A stretch of DNA of 42,218 nt from an uncultured Salinisphaerales bacterium (GCA_937896565.1 CALBOV010000002.1:1-42218), one strand, 5' to 3'; shown: positions 18,850 through 27,162, counted from the stretch's first letter. The notes: a model not told the origin generated them from the sequence alone. Numbers and translations: made by a program.

Positions 18850-19649
18850 CAGGGTTTGACGAACTTCAGCGTCATGCGATCGGACTCGCCGATGGCGGCG
18901 TAGGTCTCGCGATCGGTGTCGCCCAGCGCGAAGGAGGGCGGCAGCGTCCACACGCCCTTGGGATGATCGGTGTCGTCCTTCGGGTTGGCGTTGATCTCGC
19001 TTTTCGCCGCCAGCTTGAAACCGGCGTTACGCGCCATCCGGATCACTTCGGCCTCGGTGATGTAACCGGTGTGGCCGGACTTCAGTGCCTCGAGATCGGC
19101 ACCGGCCGGCGCGCGATGGTCGACGACGCCCATCACGCCGCCGGACTTCAGCGCCGCATGCGCCGCGAGGAAGAAATCCATCGCCTGATCGTCCCACCAA
19201 AGGTTGTGCACGTTGCGGAACGTCAGCACGACATCGACGGTACCCGGCTCGGCGAAGGTCCAGTCGCCGACGTCGGAGGTCGCGATGATGGTCTTGCCAT
19301 AGCGCTTCTTGTCGCTCAGCTTGCCCAGCAGCTGACCGTGCAGGCGGCGGCGGTAGCTGGGCCCGTCTCGCGGACCCACATCGTAGGCGGCCGCGATGTA
19401 CTGACCATCCTCAGCGAGATAGGGCGCGAGAATCTCGGTCCAGTAACCGGCCGACGGCCAGAACTCGGCCACCGTGTGATCGGGCTGCACGCCAAAAAAC
19501 GCGAGGGCCTCGGCGGGATGTCGGGCGGCATCCCTGGCCACGTAGGCCTCGGTCCGATGATCCGACGCGATGACCTCGGGCAGTGTCGGACCGGCGAACG
19601 CGTAGCCACCGACCAGCAGGCCGGCGATGAAAACGGTGATGCGATGCAT
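18849..19649 (-). CDS. Exported class I SAM-dependent methyltransferase-like protein (COG4798 type)
   Basis: This 266-residue protein has an N-terminal signal peptide (MHRITVFIAGLLVGGYAFAG, likely cleaved after Ala). A Rossmann-type methyltransferase fold follows: motif I region HTVAEFWPSAGYWTEILAPYL, an acidic/NVH stretch TFRNVHNLWWDD, and VVDHRAPAG. The HPAEALAFFGVQPDHTVAE start is characteristic of predicted methyltransferases that carry signal peptides. Motif I reads WPSAG where relatives usually have WPGGG, so SAM binding may be weakened. A secreted SAM enzyme is puzzling because SAM is cytoplasmic; the protein may use another ligand. GGGAGA is seven bases before ATG 19649; the longer frame to 19715 is rejected. 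It is coupled to the HAD phosphatase downstream. Confidence 0.87.
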   Translation of the reverse strand: MHRITVFIAGLLVGGYAFAGPTLPEVIASDHRTEAYVARDAARHPAEALAFFGVQPDHTVAEFWPSAGYWTEILAPYLAEDGQYIAAAYDVGPRDGPSYRRRLHGQLLGKLSDKKRYGKTIIATSDVGDWTFAEPGTVDVVLTFRNVHNLWWDDQAMDFFLAAHAALKSGGVMGVVDHRAPAGADLEALKSGHTGYITEAEVIRMARNAGFKLAAKSEINANPKDDTDHPKGVWTLPPSFALGDTDRETYAAIGESDRMTLKFVKP

Positions 19650-19711
19650 GGCGGGTCTCCCTGTCAGATGCCGCGAGAGTAGACCATCCGGCGGCCCGAT
19701 GCCGGGGTGAA

Positions 19712-19960
19712 TCACAGCAGGCGGTCCCGCAGCACCGCTCGGTAGCGTCTGCTCACCGGCACCCGCGCCCCCGATCGCAGCCGCAGCTCGCCGTCCCCCG
19801 TGTCATGCACGCGAATGTCGCCAACGTGCAGCGTGATGTAGTTGCCCGCGGACTCGATCCAGTCGATGTCGCTGACCTTGACGAGAAACTCCCGGCCCAG
19901 CTTCTTGACCAGGAAACGGTCGATCACGGGCTGGGGATTCGGCGCGTCGTCGGACAGCAT
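19712..19960 (-). pseudogene. LytTR-domain regulator remnant with internal deletion
   Basis: The 82-residue frame reads VIDRFLVKKLGREFLVKVSDIDWIESAGNYITLHV, the start of a LytTR DNA-binding domain, and ends in RVPVSRRYRAVLRDRL, the end of that domain. The roughly 30-35 residues that normally stand between (LRETL... through RxHRSxIVNLxxI) are missing, and GDIRVH runs straight into DTGDGELRL. The deletion is in frame. The N-terminal membrane or receiver part seen in full-length regulators is also absent: only about 14 residues precede the domain. I infer an inactivated relic, though a very small functional protein cannot be excluded. It lies 62 bases upstream of the methyltransferase-like gene on the same strand. 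Confidence 0.6.
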
Positions 19961-20064
19961 CCGGGCTTCGCCTGTTCGGGCTCAAGGCCCGGCGGTCATT
20001 CGATCAACCGGGCCGCCGACAGTTGGCGACGGGCCCGGTGATGTCTTCGCCTTCGGCGTAAACC

Positions 20065-20544
20065 CTAGTGGTCGTGACCGTCGGCATGGGCGTGGCCATG
20101 CTGCATTTCCTGCGGCGTGGCTTCACGCACCTCGGTGATTTCGATGTCGAACACCAGCGTCTGACCAGCCATCTGGTGGTTGGCGTCCACGGTCACGGTG
20201 TCGCCCTCGACCGCGGCGATCCGCACCGGGATGTCGCCCTGCTCGGTGGAGGCGCGGAACATCATGCCGGGCTCGACCTTGTCGACGCCCTGGAATGCTT
20301 CCAGCGGTACCTGCTGCACCCGCGCGGGATCATGGGGACCATAGGCCTTCTCCGGCGGGATGGTCGCCTCGAAGCGGTCACCCGCGGCCTTGCCGGCCAT
20401 CTCTTCTTCCAGTCCGGCGATGATGCCGCCCGTGCCATGAAGGTAGGCCATCGGTTCGGCTTCACGGGAGGACTCCAGCACTTCACCCTCCGGGGTCTTC
20501 AGAATGTAGTGGAAGCTGGCGACGGTGTTTTCGGCAATCTGCAC
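20065..20544 (-). CDS. slyD: FKBP-type peptidyl-prolyl cis-trans isomerase SlyD
   Basis: This 159-residue cytoplasmic prolyl isomerase/chaperone has the FKBP part split by the insert-in-flap domain: residues 1-70 with LKTPEGEVLESS, MAYLHGTGGIIAGLEEEMAGK and the AYGPHDPARVQQV flap start; the IF domain about 75-125 (GMMFRASTEQGDIPVRIAAVEGDTVTVDANHQMAGQ); and the closing strand LVFDIEITEVREAT. The tail is His-rich (HGHAHADGHDH), though shorter and Cys-free compared with the E. coli metal-binding tail, so nickel binding may persist in simpler form. The start is GTG 20544 with AGGA 5 bases upstream; that Shine-Dalgarno lies in the 3' arm of an inverted repeat (20545-20574). Confidence 0.95.
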   Translation of the reverse strand: MQIAENTVASFHYILKTPEGEVLESSREAEPMAYLHGTGGIIAGLEEEMAGKAAGDRFEATIPPEKAYGPHDPARVQQVPLEAFQGVDKVEPGMMFRASTEQGDIPVRIAAVEGDTVTVDANHQMAGQTLVFDIEITEVREATPQEMQHGHAHADGHDH

Positions 20545-20574
20545 GGTGAATCCTGTAGAAAAAGAGGGTTCACC
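20545..20574 (-). promoter_or_regulatory. slyD: Inverted repeat over the slyD ribosome-binding site
   Basis: Read on the minus strand, GGTGAACCC and GGATTCACC form a 9-base stem with one mismatch around a 12-base U-rich loop. The 3' arm contains AGGA, the only Shine-Dalgarno candidate, and ends directly before the GTG start. Folding would hide the ribosome-binding site. It could also be a protein-binding dyad; conservation is unknown. Confidence 0.45.
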
Positions 20575-20755
20575 GTATCACAGGCCCCGTTGGCGAATCG
20601 TGACGGTCCCGATCGAGCAGACGGTCGGTTCCCCCGCGTCCGGGCGGGGACTTCAGAAATTCTCAACGAAGCGCCCGGAAACCTTCACCCGAGATCGGTT
20701 CCAAGGGCCGCGCTTTTGGCATAGCGTAGATTTTCCGCTGACAAGGAGTCCGGCC

Positions 20756-21319
20756 ATGAGCAAGGTACTGATCGTCTACGCCACTGACTACGACCACACC
20801 AAGGTCTGCGCGGAAGCGCTGGCCAGGGGCGTGGAGTCCACCGGCGGCACCGCCATCGTCAAGGATGCCGGTGATGCCACCGGCGAGGACATCGAGGCGG
20901 CCGACGCGCTGGTGCTGGGCTCACCCGTGCACATGGGCTCGCCCGACTGGAAGATCAAGCAGTTCATCGACCAGCAATGCTCGGGGCTGTGGATGAAGAA
21001 CGCCGGCATCGGCAAGGTTGGCGCGGTATTCGGCACCGGCAGTGGTTTCGGCAGCGCGGGTGGCGGCATCGAACTGACGCTGCTGGCCCTGCTGAACAAC
21101 CTGGCGGAACTGGGCATGGTGCTGGTCCCGTTGCCGAAGAACACCGAGAACTACGCCGACGGCGGCCTGCAGTGGGGGCCTTACGCCCGCGTCCACAGCA
21201 AGGACACGATGGAACCGCTGGAGGTCTCGGAGGTACAGCTCGGCATCATGACCGCGCATGGCGCGAACATCGCCCGGGTCGCTGACGCCGTCGCCGGACA
21301 GGCGTTGTTCAAACCGTGA
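20756..21319 (+). CDS. WrbA-like flavodoxin-family NAD(P)H oxidoreductase
   Basis: This 187-residue flavodoxin-fold protein opens with [26 protein letters not shown], an FMN phosphate loop. [19 protein letters not shown] and [39 protein letters not shown] follow, in the same order as in WrbA (NAD(P)H:quinone oxidoreductase), though the sequence is divergent. It probably performs two-electron reduction of quinones or another acceptor, limiting radical formation. The start ATG 20756 has AAGGAG seven bases upstream; the frame extends to 20525, but that part is not protein-like. The stop overlaps the GTG start of the macrodomain gene (GTGA), so the two are coupled. Confidence 0.87.
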   Translation: MSKVLIVYATDYDHTKVCAEALARGVESTGGTAIVKDAGDATGEDIEAADALVLGSPVHMGSPDWKIKQFIDQQCSGLWMKNAGIGKVGAVFGTGSGFGSAGGGIELTLLALLNNLAELGMVLVPLPKNTENYADGGLQWGPYARVHSKDTMEPLEVSEVQLGIMTAHGANIARVADAVAGQALFKP

Positions 21320-21825
21320 ATCGCCTCTCCGCGATCCACGCGGACATCACCACGCTGAAGGTCGACGCCATCGTCAACGCCGCCAACCGCAGCCTGCTCG
21401 GTGGCGGTGGCGTGGACGGTGCGATTCATCGCGCCGCCGGTCCGGAACTGCTGGCCGAATGCCGCGGCCTGGGCGGATGCGAGACCGGGCAGGCGAAGAT
21501 CACGCGCGGCTATCGGTTGCCCGCGGCCTGGGTGATTCACACGGTGGGACCGGTCTGGTCGGGAGGCGACGCCGACGAACCGTCGCTGCTGGCGGGCTGC
21601 TACCGCAACAGCCTGCGGATCGCCGCCCAGCATGGTTTCGACACGGTGGCGTTTCCGGCGATCTCCTGCGGTGTCTACGGCTATCCCGTCGACGCCGCGT
21701 TGAGCATCGCGGTGCGGGAGTGCGGGGACTGGCTGGACCAGCAGACGTTTCCGTCCCGGGTCCGGCTGGTGGGGTTCGATGCGGCGATGACCGCTCGCAT
21801 GGAGGCGGCCATCGGTGCCGGATGA
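21316..21825 (+). CDS. ymdB: Macrodomain protein, O-acetyl-ADP-ribose deacetylase (YmdB-like)
   Basis: This 169-residue single macrodomain has the ADP-ribose-binding and catalytic motifs [27 protein letters not shown] (Asn and Asp of the MacroD/YmdB class), [13 protein letters not shown], and [17 protein letters not shown] with the conserved Gly-rich phosphate loop. The family hydrolyses O-acetyl-ADP-ribose and removes mono-ADP-ribose; YmdB also modulates RNase III in E. coli. The GTG start overlaps the upstream flavodoxin stop by 4 bases, so an NAD(P)H-dependent redox enzyme and an ADP-ribose-processing enzyme are made together. The length fits the family (YmdB is about 177 residues). Confidence 0.94.
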   Translation: MNRLSAIHADITTLKVDAIVNAANRSLLGGGGVDGAIHRAAGPELLAECRGLGGCETGQAKITRGYRLPAAWVIHTVGPVWSGGDADEPSLLAGCYRNSLRIAAQHGFDTVAFPAISCGVYGYPVDAALSIAVRECGDWLDQQTFPSRVRLVGFDAAMTARMEAAIGAG

Positions 21826-21832
21826 GACCGGA

Positions 21833-22048
21833 TCAGCTTGCGGCGTCGAGCTCGGCGAAACGGCGGCGCAGTTCGCGCTCCTCGTTGGTCACCGCGTCCT
21901 CCAGTTCACCGACCCGGCGCTCCAGCTTCTGGATTCGCTCGACCAGCTCCTCCGGCGGGCGTTGCTGCCGACCCTTGAGGTAGGTGGTGATGACCCCGGT
22001 CGTGGTGCCGAAGACCACGATGATCGCGACCATGGTGAAAACATCCAT
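21833..22048 (-). CDS. Small membrane protein with C-terminal coiled coil (PspB-like architecture)
   Basis: This 71-residue protein has a membrane helix (MDVFTMVAIIVVFGTTTGVITTYL), then a charged heptad-rich helix (ELVERIQKLERRVGELEDAVTNEERELRRRFAEL). The start ATG 22048 follows GGGGA; the frame runs back to 22111, but the added residues precede the membrane helix and lack a ribosome-binding site. The layout matches the mini-protein at 13695-13949, though the sequences differ. No function can be assigned; such proteins include PspB-type and phage-shock-associated regulators. It lies between the macrodomain gene (convergent, 7 bases) and the MFS gene (divergent, 68 bases). Confidence 0.7.
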   Translation of the reverse strand: MDVFTMVAIIVVFGTTTGVITTYLKGRQQRPPEELVERIQKLERRVGELEDAVTNEERELRRRFAELDAAS

Positions 22049-22116
22049 CGGTTCGTCCCCGCATGACTGACAATGCATGACATGATTGCGCGCCGCGCAC
22101 CCCGCTGCCAAGTTTC

Positions 22117-23316
22117 ATGAGTTCAGCCACCGACTGGCGCACACCCCGGCTGTTCCTGATGCTGATGGCCGTCGCCTTGCCGCTGGGCTATGCGACGTGG
22201 AACGCGTTGCTGAACAATTTCGCCATCGAGATGGCGGCGTTCGACGGCGGCGACATCGGGCTGTTGCAGTCCATCCGCGAGGTTCCCGGCTTTCTCGCCT
22301 TCACCGCGGTATTCCTGCTGGCGGTGGTGTCGGAGCAGCGGCTGGCGCTGCTGTCGATCGCGCTGCTCGGCGGCGCCGTGGCCGTGACCGGCCTGTTCGC
22401 CACCACCACCGGGTTGCTGATCACCACCTTCATCATGTCGGTGGGTTTCCACTATCTGGAAACCCTGAAGCAATCGCTGTCCCTGCAATGGCTGAGCAAG
22501 AACGAGGCGCCGGCCGTGCTCGGCCAGCTGATCTCGGTGGCGGCGCTGACCTCGCTGATCTCCTACGGCGTGGTCTGGGTGCTGCTGGAAGTGTTCGACG
22601 CCGGTTACACGGTCGTCTACGCGACCAGCGGGCTGGCCTGCCTGGCGCTGATGATCTTCATGGCGGTGGCGTTTCCGACCTTCGAGGCGCCGAACCCGCA
22701 GCGCAAGCAACTGATCCTGCGGCGCCGCTACGGGCTTTACTACGCGCTGACCTTCCTCGCCGGCGCGCGGCGGCAGATCTTCATGGTCTTCGCCAGCTTC
22801 CTGCTGGTGCAGCGCTTCGACTATTCCGCCTCGGCCATCGCCGCGCTGTACCTGATCAACCACGGCGTCAGCTGGCTGGTCGCACCGACGATTGGTCGCT
22901 GGGTTGGCCGGTTCGGCGAACGCCGCATCCTGGTCATCGAGTACGTGGGTCTGATCGCGGTGTTTCTGGGCTATGCAATCGTGAACAGCGGCGCGCTGGC
23001 CGCCACGCTTTTCGTCGTCGACCACATCTTCTTCGCCATGGCCATCGCGCAGAAGACCTATTTCCAGAAGATCGCCGATCCCGGTGACATCGCCGGCACC
23101 GCGGGCGTGAACTTCACCATCAATCACATCGCCGCGGTGGTGATCCCGGCCAGCTTCGGCCTGATCTGGCTGGCGGCGCCGGAGTGGGTCTTCATCCTCG
23201 GGGCAATGATGGCGACGATCTCGTTGCTGCTGGCCCTTTGCGTGCCCGACGAACCGACGCAGGACACGCCGATCCGGGCGTGGTGGCGACGGGTCACGCC
23301 GGCCCGGGCGACGTGA
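22117..23316 (+). CDS. Major facilitator superfamily transporter
   Basis: This 399-residue integral membrane protein has about twelve hydrophobic helices in two halves, split by a central basic loop (NPQRKQLILRRRYGLYY, about 200-215). The MFS-type loop GRWVGRFGERRILVIEYVG lies between helices of the second half. No substrate-specific signature was recognised. Its stop overlaps the GTG start of the IYD-like nitroreductase by 4 bases (GTGA), so transporter and flavoenzyme are co-translated, which suggests the transporter moves that enzyme's substrate or product (inference). The start ATG 22117 gives a short N-terminal cytoplasmic tail (MSSATDWRTPRL). Confidence 0.9.
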   Translation: MSSATDWRTPRLFLMLMAVALPLGYATWNALLNNFAIEMAAFDGGDIGLLQSIREVPGFLAFTAVFLLAVVSEQRLALLSIALLGGAVAVTGLFATTTGLLITTFIMSVGFHYLETLKQSLSLQWLSKNEAPAVLGQLISVAALTSLISYGVVWVLLEVFDAGYTVVYATSGLACLALMIFMAVAFPTFEAPNPQRKQLILRRRYGLYYALTFLAGARRQIFMVFASFLLVQRFDYSASAIAALYLINHGVSWLVAPTIGRWVGRFGERRILVIEYVGLIAVFLGYAIVNSGALAATLFVVDHIFFAMAIAQKTYFQKIADPGDIAGTAGVNFTINHIAAVVIPASFGLIWLAAPEWVFILGAMMATISLLLALCVPDEPTQDTPIRAWWRRVTPARAT

Positions 23317-23990
23317 ACAAAGCGGATCACGGCACCGTACCGCTGGACGGCTTCGTGCATCGCGAGCCGGAGGATCTGGTGGAACGCGCCCGGGCGTTCG
23401 CGGATGTCCTGTCACGGCGCCGGACCGTTCGCGACTATTCCGATCGCTCCGTTCCGCGGGCGGTGATCGAACACGCGGTCCGCGCGGCCGGATCGGCACC
23501 CAGCGGCGCGAACCAGCAGCCCTGGCATTTCGTCGCCATCGCCAACCCCGACCTCAAGCGTCGCATCCGCCAGGCGGCCGAGGCCGAGGAACGCGCGTTC
23601 TACGAACACCGCGCACCGGAAGACTGGCTGGACGCGCTGGCGCCGCTGGGCACCAACGCCGACAAGCCGTTTCTGGAAACCGCGCCCTGGCTGATCGCCG
23701 TGTTCTACGAGCGCCACCGCGTGGACGAGCAGGGCCAGCGGCAAAAGACCTACTACGCCATCGACTCCGTCGGCATCGCCACCGGCATATTGATCACGGC
23801 GCTGCACCAGGCCGGGCTGGCGACACTGACCCACACACCCAGCCCGATGGGCTTTCTGACGGATGTGCTCGGCCGCCCAAAACATGAACGTCCGTTCGTG
23901 CTGCTGGTCACCGGCTATCCCGCCGACGCCGTGCGCGTGCCGGCCATCGACCGCAAGCCGGTGTCGGACATCCTGACGCTGCTCGACTGA
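23313..23990 (+). CDS. Nitroreductase-fold flavoprotein, iodotyrosine deiodinase (IYD)-like
   Basis: This 225-residue FMN enzyme of the nitroreductase superfamily contains [13 protein letters not shown] (FMN phosphate contact), [15 protein letters not shown], and a C-terminal [11 protein letters not shown]. It aligns by eye with human iodotyrosine deiodinase along most of its length (for example [25 protein letters not shown]). The three residues that clamp the halotyrosine zwitterion in IYD are present with the same spacing: Glu93, Tyr97 and Lys118 (Y minus 4 and Y plus 21). A reductive dehalogenase of halotyrosines or related phenols is therefore plausible. The frame is open to 23184, but GTG 23313 overlaps the MFS stop as GTGA, like other pairs here, and gives the right N-terminus. 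Confidence 0.88.
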   Translation: MNKADHGTVPLDGFVHREPEDLVERARAFADVLSRRRTVRDYSDRSVPRAVIEHAVRAAGSAPSGANQQPWHFVAIANPDLKRRIRQAAEAEERAFYEHRAPEDWLDALAPLGTNADKPFLETAPWLIAVFYERHRVDEQGQRQKTYYAIDSVGIATGILITALHQAGLATLTHTPSPMGFLTDVLGRPKHERPFVLLVTGYPADAVRVPAIDRKPVSDILTLLD

Positions 23991-24043
23991 CGGGCCGCCA
24001 CTGCCGTTCGGTGGATCATCTCCGGTTAAGCGGCCGCCAAACC

Positions 24044-24049
24044 TATAAT
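24044..24049 (+). promoter_or_regulatory. ttcA: ttcA promoter -10 box (possible leaderless start)
   Basis: A perfect TATAAT stands only 6 bases before the ttcA ATG at 24056. A transcript starting 7 bases downstream of the box would begin at the A of the start codon. No Shine-Dalgarno is visible, and no good -35 hexamer is seen 16-18 bases upstream. Confidence 0.45.
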
Positions 24050-24055
24050 GCGCGG

Positions 24056-24922
24056 ATGAACGAGACCGTGACCACCACCGACCCCCGCCGCGACAAGCGC
24101 GAGGCCGACAAGCGCGCCAAGCGCCTGCGCCGCCAGGTCGGCCAGGCCATTGAAGACTTCAACATGATCGAGGCCGGCGACCGGGTCATGGTCGCGCTGT
24201 CCGGTGGCAAGGATTCCTACGCCATGCTGGAAATCCTGCGCTCGCTGCAGGCGGCCGCACCGGTGGACTTCGAACTGTTCGCGGTGAACCTTGACCAGAA
24301 GCAGCCCGGGTTTCCGGAGCATGTGCTGCCCGACTACCTGCGCGGCATCGACATGCCGTTCGAGATTCTGGAGCAGGACACCTACTCGGTGGTCACGCGG
24401 GTGATTCCGGAGGGCAAGACCTATTGCAGTCTCTGCTCGCGACTGCGTCGCGGGGCGCTTTACACCTACGCCCAGGAACACGGCTTCACCAAGATCGCGC
24501 TGGGTCACCACATGGACGACATGGTGGAAACCCTGTTCCTGAACCTGTTCCACGGCGGACGCATGGCGTCGATGCCGCCGAAGCTGAAGTCGGACAAGGG
24601 CGATCACGTGGTGATCCGGCCGCTGGCCTACTGCCGCGAGAAGGACCTGGCGGAATACGCCGAGGACAAGGCGTTTCCGATCATCCCCTGCAATCTCTGC
24701 GGCTCGCAGGACAATCTGCAACGCGTGGCGATCAAGCAGATGCTCCAGCAATGGGATCGGCTGTCTCCCGGCCGGGTGGAGACCATCTTCAAGGCCATGG
24801 GCAACATCGCGCCCTCGCAGCTCGCGGACCGTTCGCTGTTCGATTTCGCGTCACTGCGCATCGATGAACGTCCCGAGAGCGATGCCGCCGCCGGCTGGCT
24901 CGTCGGCCAGGTGAGTTCATGA
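24056..24922 (+). CDS. ttcA: tRNA 2-thiocytidine(32) synthetase TtcA
   Basis: This 288-residue iron-sulfur enzyme thiolates C32 of certain tRNAs using ATP activation. The PP-loop SGGKDS lies near residue 50 ([15 protein letters not shown]); [13 protein letters not shown] and IPCNLCGSQ supply the CxxC pairs that hold the 4Fe-4S cluster; and [19 protein letters not shown] is the family signature. Length and order match E. coli TtcA. ATG 24056 is preferred over the in-frame 24011 start because the latter lies upstream of a perfect -10 box. The stop overlaps the TraB/GumN start (ATGA). Confidence 0.96.
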   Translation: MNETVTTTDPRRDKREADKRAKRLRRQVGQAIEDFNMIEAGDRVMVALSGGKDSYAMLEILRSLQAAAPVDFELFAVNLDQKQPGFPEHVLPDYLRGIDMPFEILEQDTYSVVTRVIPEGKTYCSLCSRLRRGALYTYAQEHGFTKIALGHHMDDMVETLFLNLFHGGRMASMPPKLKSDKGDHVVIRPLAYCREKDLAEYAEDKAFPIIPCNLCGSQDNLQRVAIKQMLQQWDRLSPGRVETIFKAMGNIAPSQLADRSLFDFASLRIDERPESDAAAGWLVGQVSS

Positions 24923-25806
24923 ACCGCCGCCTGCTGATCCGTGCCCGCGGCTGGATCGCGATGCTGGCGCTGATCGTCGTTGGCAGCGTCCATGCGGCGC
25001 CGTTGTTATGGGTGATCGAGGACAGCGACTCGAAGCTTTATCTGGCCGGTTCGCTGCATTTGCTGCCCGAGAGCGCCTATCCGCTGGACCCGGCGCTGGA
25101 GCAGGCTTACGCCGATACCGAACGGCTGGTGCTGGAGGCGGATCTCAAGCAGCTCGAGTCGCCGACCAACCAGACCATGCTGCTTGCCGCCGCCCAGGCC
25201 GACACCGATGCGACGCTACGCGAGCGGATCGGCGACGCGCTGTACGAGGATGTGCGCCGCCAGGCCGAACGCCTGGGTCTGCCGCTGTTCAGCCTGGACA
25301 GCCTCAAGCCCTGGTTCGTGGGCCTGATGCTGGAGCTCTCCGCCTACCAGCAGGCGGGCTTTCGTCCCGAGTACGGGCTGGACCAGCACTTCAGCCAGCG
25401 GGCGATCGCCGATGAAAAGCCGATTCTCGGTCTGGAAACCGTGGACGAGCACATGAGTCTGCTGGTGGGGCTGGGTGACAACGGTGTCGACAGCACAACG
25501 ACGCTGGCGGCAACACTGAGCCAGTTCGACGCGTACGACGATTTGCCGAATACCGTGTACACGGCCTGGCGAACCGGCGACCTGGATGCCATGGCCGAGC
25601 TGGTCGAGACCATGCGCACCGAGCAGCCGGCTGCCTACGAACGGCTGCTGGCGAATCGCAACCAGCGCTGGGTCAGTGAACTGTCGGCGTTGCTGGACGG
25701 CGCGAGCAACGTGCTGGTCGTGGTCGGCGCCGCGCATCTGCCGGGGGAACATGGTCTGCTGGCGCTGATGCGCACCGAGGGACTGGAGCCGCGCCGGGTC
25801 GACTAG
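24919..25806 (+). CDS. TraB/GumN family protein
   Basis: This 295-residue exported protein has an N-terminal signal peptide ending SVHAAP (about residue 27). The TraB/GumN domain carries its conserved pieces: [28 protein letters not shown] at the start (the GSxH motif), [28 protein letters not shown] and the closing [18 protein letters not shown] (the GxxHLxG motif). The two GxxH motifs with the conserved Glu suggest a Tiki-like metalloprotease fold, a relation proposed for this family; bacterial members remain poorly characterised. It is coupled to ttcA by a 4-base overlap, though no functional tie to tRNA thiolation is known. It is convergent with mnmE, 12 bases apart. Confidence 0.93.
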   Translation: MNRRLLIRARGWIAMLALIVVGSVHAAPLLWVIEDSDSKLYLAGSLHLLPESAYPLDPALEQAYADTERLVLEADLKQLESPTNQTMLLAAAQADTDATLRERIGDALYEDVRRQAERLGLPLFSLDSLKPWFVGLMLELSAYQQAGFRPEYGLDQHFSQRAIADEKPILGLETVDEHMSLLVGLGDNGVDSTTTLAATLSQFDAYDDLPNTVYTAWRTGDLDAMAELVETMRTEQPAAYERLLANRNQRWVSELSALLDGASNVLVVVGAAHLPGEHGLLALMRTEGLEPRRVD

Positions 25807-25818
25807 GTCGCGTCGCCG

Positions 25819-27162
25819 CTACTTGCCAACGCAAAAGCTCGAGAAGATCTCGCCCAGCAGTGTTTCGGTGTCCACCGGACCATTGATCTCGCCGAGAATC
25901 CGGTTGGCTTCCGACAAATCCTCGGCCAGCAGTTCCGGCGCGCCATGCACGTGGAGTTGCTCGCCCGCCCGTTGCAGCACGGCCGACGCGCGTTCGATCG
26001 CGTCCAGATGCCGCCGCCGCGCGCTGAACTCGCCAGCCAGGTTGGCCTGAAGACCGGAGCGCTCGCGGATGACCGCGATCAAATCCTCGATGCCCGCGCC
26101 GTTGAGCGCCGAAATCGCCACCGAGCCATCCTCGCGCGCGCCTGCCGCCGCACCGGACCGATCGCACTTGTTGTGCACCGGAATCACTCGCGGGTCACCA
26201 GCGAGTACTGCGAACACGGGATCGGTCTTGGCCGGATCCGGTTCGCCGTCGACGCGCAACATCAGCACCAGATCGGCATCATCAACCGCGGCCCAGGCAC
26301 GGCCGACACCGATTCGCTCGACCGGATCGTCGGTTTCGCGAATGCCCGCGGTGTCGAGCAGCAGGATCGGCAGGTCGCCCAACACGATGCGTTCGCGCAG
26401 CACGTCACGCGTCGTGCCCGCGACATCGGTGACAATCGCCGCGTCCTGGCCCGCGAGCTGATTGAGCAAGCTCGATTTGCCGACGTTGGGCGCCCCGAGA
26501 ATAGCCACGCGCAGACCCTCGGACAGGGCACGACCATGCCGGGTCCGTCGTTGCAGATCGAACAAATGCCCGGTCAGTCGGTCCAGCCGCGCCGCGACTT
26601 CGCCGTCGGCGAGAAAATCAATGTCCTCATCGGCGAAGTCGATCGACGCCTCCACCCAGGTCCGCAGCTCCAGCAGCTCGCGGCATAAGTCCTCGATCCG
26701 TCGGGAAAACGCGCCGGTCAATGACCGCTGGGCCGCCCTGGCGGCCGCGACGCTCTCGGCGTCGATCAGGTCAGCCACCGCTTCGGCCTGGGTCAGGTCG
26801 AGCTTGTTGTTGTCGTAGGCGCGCCGGGTGAACTCTCCGGGCGCGGCCGCACGGCAGCCCAGATTCAGCACGCAGGCCAGCAGCGCATCCAGCACCACCG
26901 GACCGCCATGACCCTGCAGTTCGAGCACGTCCTCGCCGGTGTAGGACGCCGGCGCGCGAAAGTGGATGGCGAGCCCGCTGTCGAGCACCGAACCGTCAGG
27001 GGACCGGAATTCCCGATACACCGCGCGGCGGGGTTCCGGCAGACCTCCGAGCAAGGTTGTCGCGACCGTGGAAACCGCCGGACCGGAGATGCGGATCACG
27101 CCGACGCCGCCACGACCGGGCGGGGTCGCGATGGCGGCGATGGTGTCAACGTGATCGGACAT
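25819..27162 (-). CDS. mnmE: tRNA uridine-5-carboxymethylaminomethyl modification GTPase MnmE
   Basis: This 447-residue protein works with MnmG to modify wobble uridine 34 of tRNA. The N-terminal folate-binding domain starts MSDHVDTIAAIATPPGRGGVGVIRISGP. The helical domain surrounds a G domain with all motifs: G1 GAPNVGKSSL, G2 DVAGTTRD, G3 DTAG, G4 NKCD. The C-terminus is FCVGK, the CxGK end required for catalysis. The frame offers GTG 27186 eight codons earlier, but family members begin at this ATG; neither has a strong Shine-Dalgarno. The position next to yidC-yidD-rnpA-rpmH near the origin is the ancestral gammaproteobacterial order, and 173 bases separate it from yidC. Confidence 0.97.
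   Translation of the reverse strand: MSDHVDTIAAIATPPGRGGVGVIRISGPAVSTVATTLLGGLPEPRRAVYREFRSPDGSVLDSGLAIHFRAPASYTGEDVLELQGHGGPVVLDALLACVLNLGCRAAAPGEFTRRAYDNNKLDLTQAEAVADLIDAESVAAARAAQRSLTGAFSRRIEDLCRELLELRTWVEASIDFADEDIDFLADGEVAARLDRLTGHLFDLQRRTRHGRALSEGLRVAILGAPNVGKSSLLNQLAGQDAAIVTDVAGTTRDVLRERIVLGDLPILLLDTAGIRETDDPVERIGVGRAWAAVDDADLVLMLRVDGEPDPAKTDPVFAVLAGDPRVIPVHNKCDRSGAAAGAREDGSVAISALNGAGIEDLIAVIRERSGLQANLAGEFSARRRHLDAIERASAVLQRAGEQLHVHGAPELLAEDLSEANRILGEINGPVDTETLLGEIFSSFCVGK

Noticed and set aside
17701-18903. 400-codon plus-strand frame covering the HAD gene
   Set aside because: It overlaps the ATL gene in another frame and is antisense to the HAD gene; low-complexity Arg/Gly/Ala composition.
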